A stretch of 64,000 nucleotides of DNA from NCBI RefSeq assembly GCF_001659605.2, contig NC_035174.2:1304389-1368388 (forward strand), read 5' to 3'. A model generated the notes under the pieces. That model saw only the letters and a program-made list of their open reading frames with translations, was not told where the DNA came from and did no database searches. Positions 60,137 through 64,000 of the stretch are shown in pieces; positions within the stretch are counted from its first letter, which is position 1; each line of letters starts with the position of its first letter. Source of the stretch: Manihot esculenta (Eukaryota > Streptophyta > Magnoliopsida > Malpighiales > Euphorbiaceae). A program made the translations under genes and the position numbers.

Positions 60137-61619
60137 TCAATCATCTAAGACTATTGGAGGAAAAATTGTCCGTAAAGGACTTACATTTCTAGGAACATCA
60201 CTATTATCTACACTACTATCTCTGGGAGGCCCGACACCCTCTTGTCCAGACCCCCCAGTACCCACAAAGGGCACTATCTCTTTTCCTTGAGGTCCAGCAT
60301 CTTCCCTCAGGGACTCAGCACCTTCCTCTTCAAGCCCAGCGGTCTCCTGCCCATCTCCCTCCTCAAGCTCGGTACCCTCTTCAAGAGAACCAGTGGCAGT
60401 GTGAGAAACTCTTTTAGGCAAGGGTCTGTCATCCTCCCCGTAACGCACCTCCTCGCCATCAGAGTCTACCTCAAGAGCTCGGAGTTGGGCTAGCGGGGTG
60501 GAAGGGGCATGCCTGGCTTCCCTCAAGCCCCGATTGAAATCGGAGATGAACATGTGGAAGCCCTTGTGCCATATTGCATTCTTCATCTCGTCAGAGGCTT
60601 TGAATTTCGCAAGTTGCGCCTCACAGGCCTCAACTATCTTGGCCTTCAACTCAGAAGAGTCCTTATAACTTTGGAGACGAGCTTCACAGGCCTGCTCAAT
60701 CTCCTTCTTCAGCTCTGCCGACTCCTTATACTCCCTTAATTGTTCCTCACACTCCAACTGGACTCTATCTTCAGCATGCTTGGCATCCTCGAGCAGGGCT
60801 TAACACCTCTTCTTAAGAGCCTCGACTTCCTAGCAGAGATGCTGGTTTTGAAGTCTAGATGCCTCTGCTGCCAGAACCAGGTCTTTTTCATTATCAGCAC
60901 GCTTGATCAGCTCTTGCTCGAAGACCACTATCCGAGCTAAAGCTTCATCTCTCTGGACCATCACGATGTTATAGCGAGTCCGAGCCCCCTCAAAATCTGC
61001 CTTCAGCGACTCATGCTGATGCTGGACCTCATCCCTTTGGCTCACCGCCTCGTCCCTCTCCTGCTGGATCTCTTCCAGGGAGGACAGTTGTTTTAAAGCT
61101 TCATCACGACGAAGTTCTGCCGCAGTTGCCCCCTCATAAGCCCTTTTGAGGGCTTCCAGCGCATAAGACAACTCTGCCTGCAGGGACTTGGAATGCTCCT
61201 AGGCCGCCGCGAGATTACCTTGGGCATCATTGGTGGCAGACAGATTCTCCTCCAGGCGTGCCTCCTCAATTCGGCGATCTAAAGATTCTCGAAGAGAGTG
61301 GTCACGAGCATCTACCTCCATGAAGAGACCCATCACCTAACACAAAAAGAAAACTATTAGAATAAGGAAACGAAGAAAACTAAAATAAAAACAGAAATCA
61401 GAAAGGACAGCTTACCATAAGGAGTATTTCCCTGATAATGTCTCCGAGCTCCCCCCGAGGACGAGATCAGAACGCTACTTGCTCCCTAGTAGAGCTGGCC
61501 AAAAGGCCAGTGAGAGCAAGCAAGCGGGGGTCTGAAGCCTCCGTGATCCCACCGAACATCCTCTCCCGTAGTATCTCTGCAACCACGCTCGCTGGAGATT
61601 GATGGGTGATGTCCTCTGC
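60137..61619 (-). pseudogene. Antisense coiled-coil ORF of element B, truncated by an insertion
   Basis: On the minus strand two exons can be read: 61619-61416 and 61336-60137, around a 79-bp intron (ATG|GTAAGC ... TGTTAG|GTG). The product is almost wholly charged coiled coil (EEARLEENLS, ALKQLSSLEEIQQERDEA, RLQSYKDSSELKAKIVEACE), then FHMFISDFNRGLREARHAPS and an acidic Gly/Glu tail ending PPIVLDD. Stops interrupt it in exon 1, near 61201 and twice at about 60800-60830. Its N-terminal part is cut off at 61620 by the third long LTR. Antisense ORFs downstream of pol are a known feature of Tat elements (the 'putative gypsy type transposon' family) with unknown function. The intron is my prediction. 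Confidence 0.7.
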
Positions 61620-64000
61620 TGTAACTATCCGGAAACCGGACCTCAACCGGCGCTAGGATCCAGATCGACTTAAGGTCGTCGGGACCCGTAGCAAGCCTAC
61701 TATACATGTTGTACACCTGATAAATCCCATACATGATCATACATTTTCATAAAAACTTTAAACTTTCACATATACCAAGCTTGACCTGTGCATGCACCAT
61801 ACTATAAACATAAAACCCCATACTAGAGCCCTCATCAAATGCTCTAGTGGGTCAACATATTATACATCAAGCTTGGTTCAACATTTCATATCATTAAAAT
61901 ATTTCATATAGATCATGTACAAAAAGGGATTTACCATAAACATTAGGGCCAAGCACAATACTAAGCCTCAATACATTTCTTTACATTACAATACATTACA
62001 TTACATCATTCTTACACTTCATGTCCACTACTAGACTATTACATAGACTATACCATAATCCTGCTGACTTTCCCATAGCTACCTGCTAACCTGGGGGTTA
62101 GGGGAGAGGGGTGAGCTACAAAAGCCCAGTGAGCAGAACTATAAAAACATCATAATAAACATATGCTTTTATGAATGCGTCACAGCACAAACAATTCACA
62201 TCACGGATGGACTGACCCAAAAATCCCTCTACTGTAACAGCCCGGACGTGAACCCCGGCACTGTTACCGTTCACGGCCCAGGGCTATCCCTCGCCTGGCC
62301 TCTTGCCACCTCGGGCTTTCCACTGGCGTCGTGAACAGCCCTTAACATCCATTCACCCTCACGGGTTCCTGGCAGGATTTGTCCCCTTGGGTTCTTACAT
62401 CGAATGCATCCTTCCCCAAGTGGATTTGGCCCAAATTTTCCAAGGGGACAAATCCTGCCAGGAACCCGTGAGGGTGAATGGATGTTAAGAGCTGTTCACG
62501 ACGCCAGTGGAAAGCCCGAGGTGGCAAGAGGCCAGGCGAGGGATAGCCCTGGGCCGTGAACGGTAACAGTGACGGGGTTCACGTTCGGGCTGTTACATCT
62601 ACTCTATGCCCGGCCCTCGGTGGAGCTCCTCAGGACTTCTGTTACATACATAAGCTCTGTGCTCAGCCCTCGGTGGGGCTCTTCAGGACTTCTGTTACAT
62701 AGCATAAAATCTAGAGGGCTAATGGGTCATCCTGTTGTCCATTCACACCCACAATGAATAATGCAATGCGTCATATTCGTGAATTCTAATGCCAACAACC
62801 TATTACATATCATGATGCATGAACGTGCTTAAAACATTTGCTTTCTTGAAATAAAGGATTAAGTTAGTTCCACTCACCTCTGGCTGACTCTAAACTAACT
62901 CTGAAGCAGCTATCTCACTGCTGATCACCTCGGTTCCTCAGGTCCGATCCTACACAGGTGGACTCAAATGAGGGACCAAATATACTCTAGCATAACTCTA
63001 AACATCTTCCCAAAAACCCCCTAAAACATCATAAAATATGCATGCAAAACAGGCAAAGGAAGGCTGAACAGGGGACTTTCGGCTGCAAGTTCGGCGGCCG
63101 AAGGTCCCTCCAGAGCCGAAAGTCAAGCACTTTCGGGGGCAGGTTCGGCGGCCGAAACTCCCCTCCAGAGCCGAAAGTCCAAACTTTCAGGGGCGAGTTT
63201 AGGCGGCCTAAAGCTGCCTCCAGGTAGGTTCGGCGGCCGAACCTGAGCTCTTCCAAAGGGCAGAACCCAAGCCTCACAAGCACATCCAGCCACCCCAAAC
63301 CTTCCAACTCACACCAACATACACAAAAGCATGCATAAACATATTTTCAAGCATATAGGGGCATAAAACTAGCCTATACCCCAACAAACATCACAAAGCA
63401 TACATTTGAGCATAAAACTAACATAAACCCTAACATTTACATCTACTCTAAAACATGCATCAAAATCCTTAACCCCTTTTTAAAACTTACTTAAAACATG
63501 AAAGAAGAGAATGATCTACACTTACCTTTTGAAGATCGAGAGAAGATGTGATACCAAACTTGGAGATGTGGAGGAACGAGCTCCGGGGGTCTCCAAGCTT
63601 CAAAACTTGATCTTGAGCTCAAAAATCTTCAAAACCAAGTAAAAACTCATTAAAACTTGAAGGGATTGAAGGAAAACAACAAATCAACCATGGAAGGGCG
63701 AAATCTCACCTATGCCCAAAAATAGAGAGAGAAAACTCGCCTATTTTCGAACAAGGGGCCTTTTATAGGTGGCTGGCCAGACCACCTTCGGGGGCCAAAG
63801 GTGCTTCCGCAAACTCCCCATGTTCGGCGGCCGAACCTGGGTTTTCTTCCTTGGTCTTTTTCTTTCAAAACTCAATTTCTTTCTTTATTAAAACCATAAA
63901 ACATGTAAAAATATTTTAGAAAACCTTTATTTTACCCTTCTAGAAAGCTCCGACATCCGAGAAATTTCGGATTCCAACGGAAATTCCGCCGGAAGGTAGG
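61615..64000. mobile_element. Long-LTR family copy 3, incomplete at window end
   Basis: Begins at 61620 with TGTAACTATCCGG; the preceding TCTGC (61615-61619) would be the target copy. It shares the order of landmarks with copies 1 and 2: CGGCGCTAGGATCC, GGGGTGAGCTACAAAAGCCC, a TTCGGCGGCCGAA cluster (about 63075-63243), CTTTTATAGGTGGC (about 63751), and a second cluster. Copies 1 and 2 end about 40 bp after the point where the window stops, so it is solo-LTR-sized, but an internal region beyond the edge cannot be excluded. It contains the palindromic element at 62233-62597. Confidence 0.8.
62228..62602. mobile_element. 365-bp near-perfect palindromic element with 5-bp target duplication
   Basis: Element 62233-62597. 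The left arm 62233-62390 and right arm 62440-62597 are each 158 bp, inverted, with only three mismatches by my count, separated by a 49-bp loop. It starts TGTAACAGCCCGG, ends CGGGCTGTTACA, and is flanked by the perfect duplication TCTAC (62228-62232 and 62598-62602). TG...CA ends and a 5-bp duplication point to integrase, as for LTRs, not to a cut-and-paste transposase. ORFs of nearly identical sequence on both strands simply reflect the palindrome. Confidence 0.92.

Larger units (their letters stand above)
49052..64000 (+). mobile_element. Tat-lineage Ty3/gypsy retrotransposon (element B), 3' end outside window
   Basis: Recognised from a 5' LTR, primer-binding site, gag, protease, RT, two RNase H domains, integrase, a 3' tandem array and an antisense ORF, in that order. 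The second, archaeal-type RNase H before integrase and the antisense ORF identify the Tat (Ogre/Retand-like) lineage. The element is interrupted by a hAT MITE (in the LTR) and long LTR insertions (in gag and in the antisense ORF). Gag-pol has about a dozen stops and two frameshifts. The 3' LTR is not in the window; the left target site would be TTTAT at 49047-49051. Confidence 0.88.

Noticed and set aside
62303..62527. Two nearly identical 61-codon ORFs on opposite strands
   Set aside because: Direct consequence of the 158-bp inverted arms, not genes.
1..64000. Search for CRISPR-like arrays and bacterial-type operons
   Set aside because: The tandem arrays have no unique spacers, and everything coding is plant nuclear or plant transposon.

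Overview
The window is nuclear DNA of a dicot plant, probably a woody rosid with a repeat-rich genome. Evidence: spliced plant genes with GT-AG introns, plant-specific families (AGC VIII kinase, PLETHORA, SAP, WIP), and plant transposon lineages (Tat-type Ty3/gypsy with two RNase H domains, MULE, CACTA, hAT MITE). The species cannot be fixed from the sequence alone; the LTR style would fit a Malpighiales genome, but that is only an impression.

Host genes, left to right: an intronless AGC VIII kinase of the UNICORN type (2479-3786, minus), a nine-exon PLETHORA1/2-type AP2 gene (21150-23782, plus), an A20/AN1 stress-associated protein (24946-25467, minus, long leader intron), a mitochondrial CcmE gene with an in-frame stop (33792-34589, minus), and a two-exon WIP zinc-finger gene (44787-46992, minus). 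The set UCN - PLT - SAP2 - WIP matches, from memory, the Arabidopsis neighbourhood At1g51170 / At1g51190 / At1g51200 / At1g51220. The core is therefore an old syntenic block holding two root-meristem regulators, PLT and WIP.

Transposons fill the space between. 1-677 is the end of a CACTA element. 6877-14284 is a complete, young LTR retrotransposon ('element A', two 630-bp LTRs, perfect 5-bp target duplication). It has no gag-pol; it carries a captured 5' piece of a receptor-like cytoplasmic kinase gene, a nested solo LTR and long tandem arrays. 27817-32311 is a complete MULE (150-bp inverted repeats, 9-bp target duplication) with a transposase gene and a convergent GRF-zinc-finger/membrane ORF. 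38135-42123 is a deleted Ty3/gypsy element ('element C', 5-bp target duplication). From 49052 to beyond the right edge lies a decayed Tat-lineage element ('element B'). It has a gag-pol remnant, a 107-bp tandem array and an antisense coiled-coil ORF, and has been hit by a hAT MITE, two long LTR insertions and a 365-bp near-perfect palindrome.

Elements A and B are related: they share the primer-binding-site region, the leader up to the gag start and the 3' tandem-repeat motifs. A therefore looks like a non-autonomous relative of B-type elements. The most unusual items are the kinase capture in A, the minisatellite that seems to have grown out of the 3' repeat, the TG...CA palindrome in the third long LTR, the second gene of the MULE, and the nonsense codon in CcmE.
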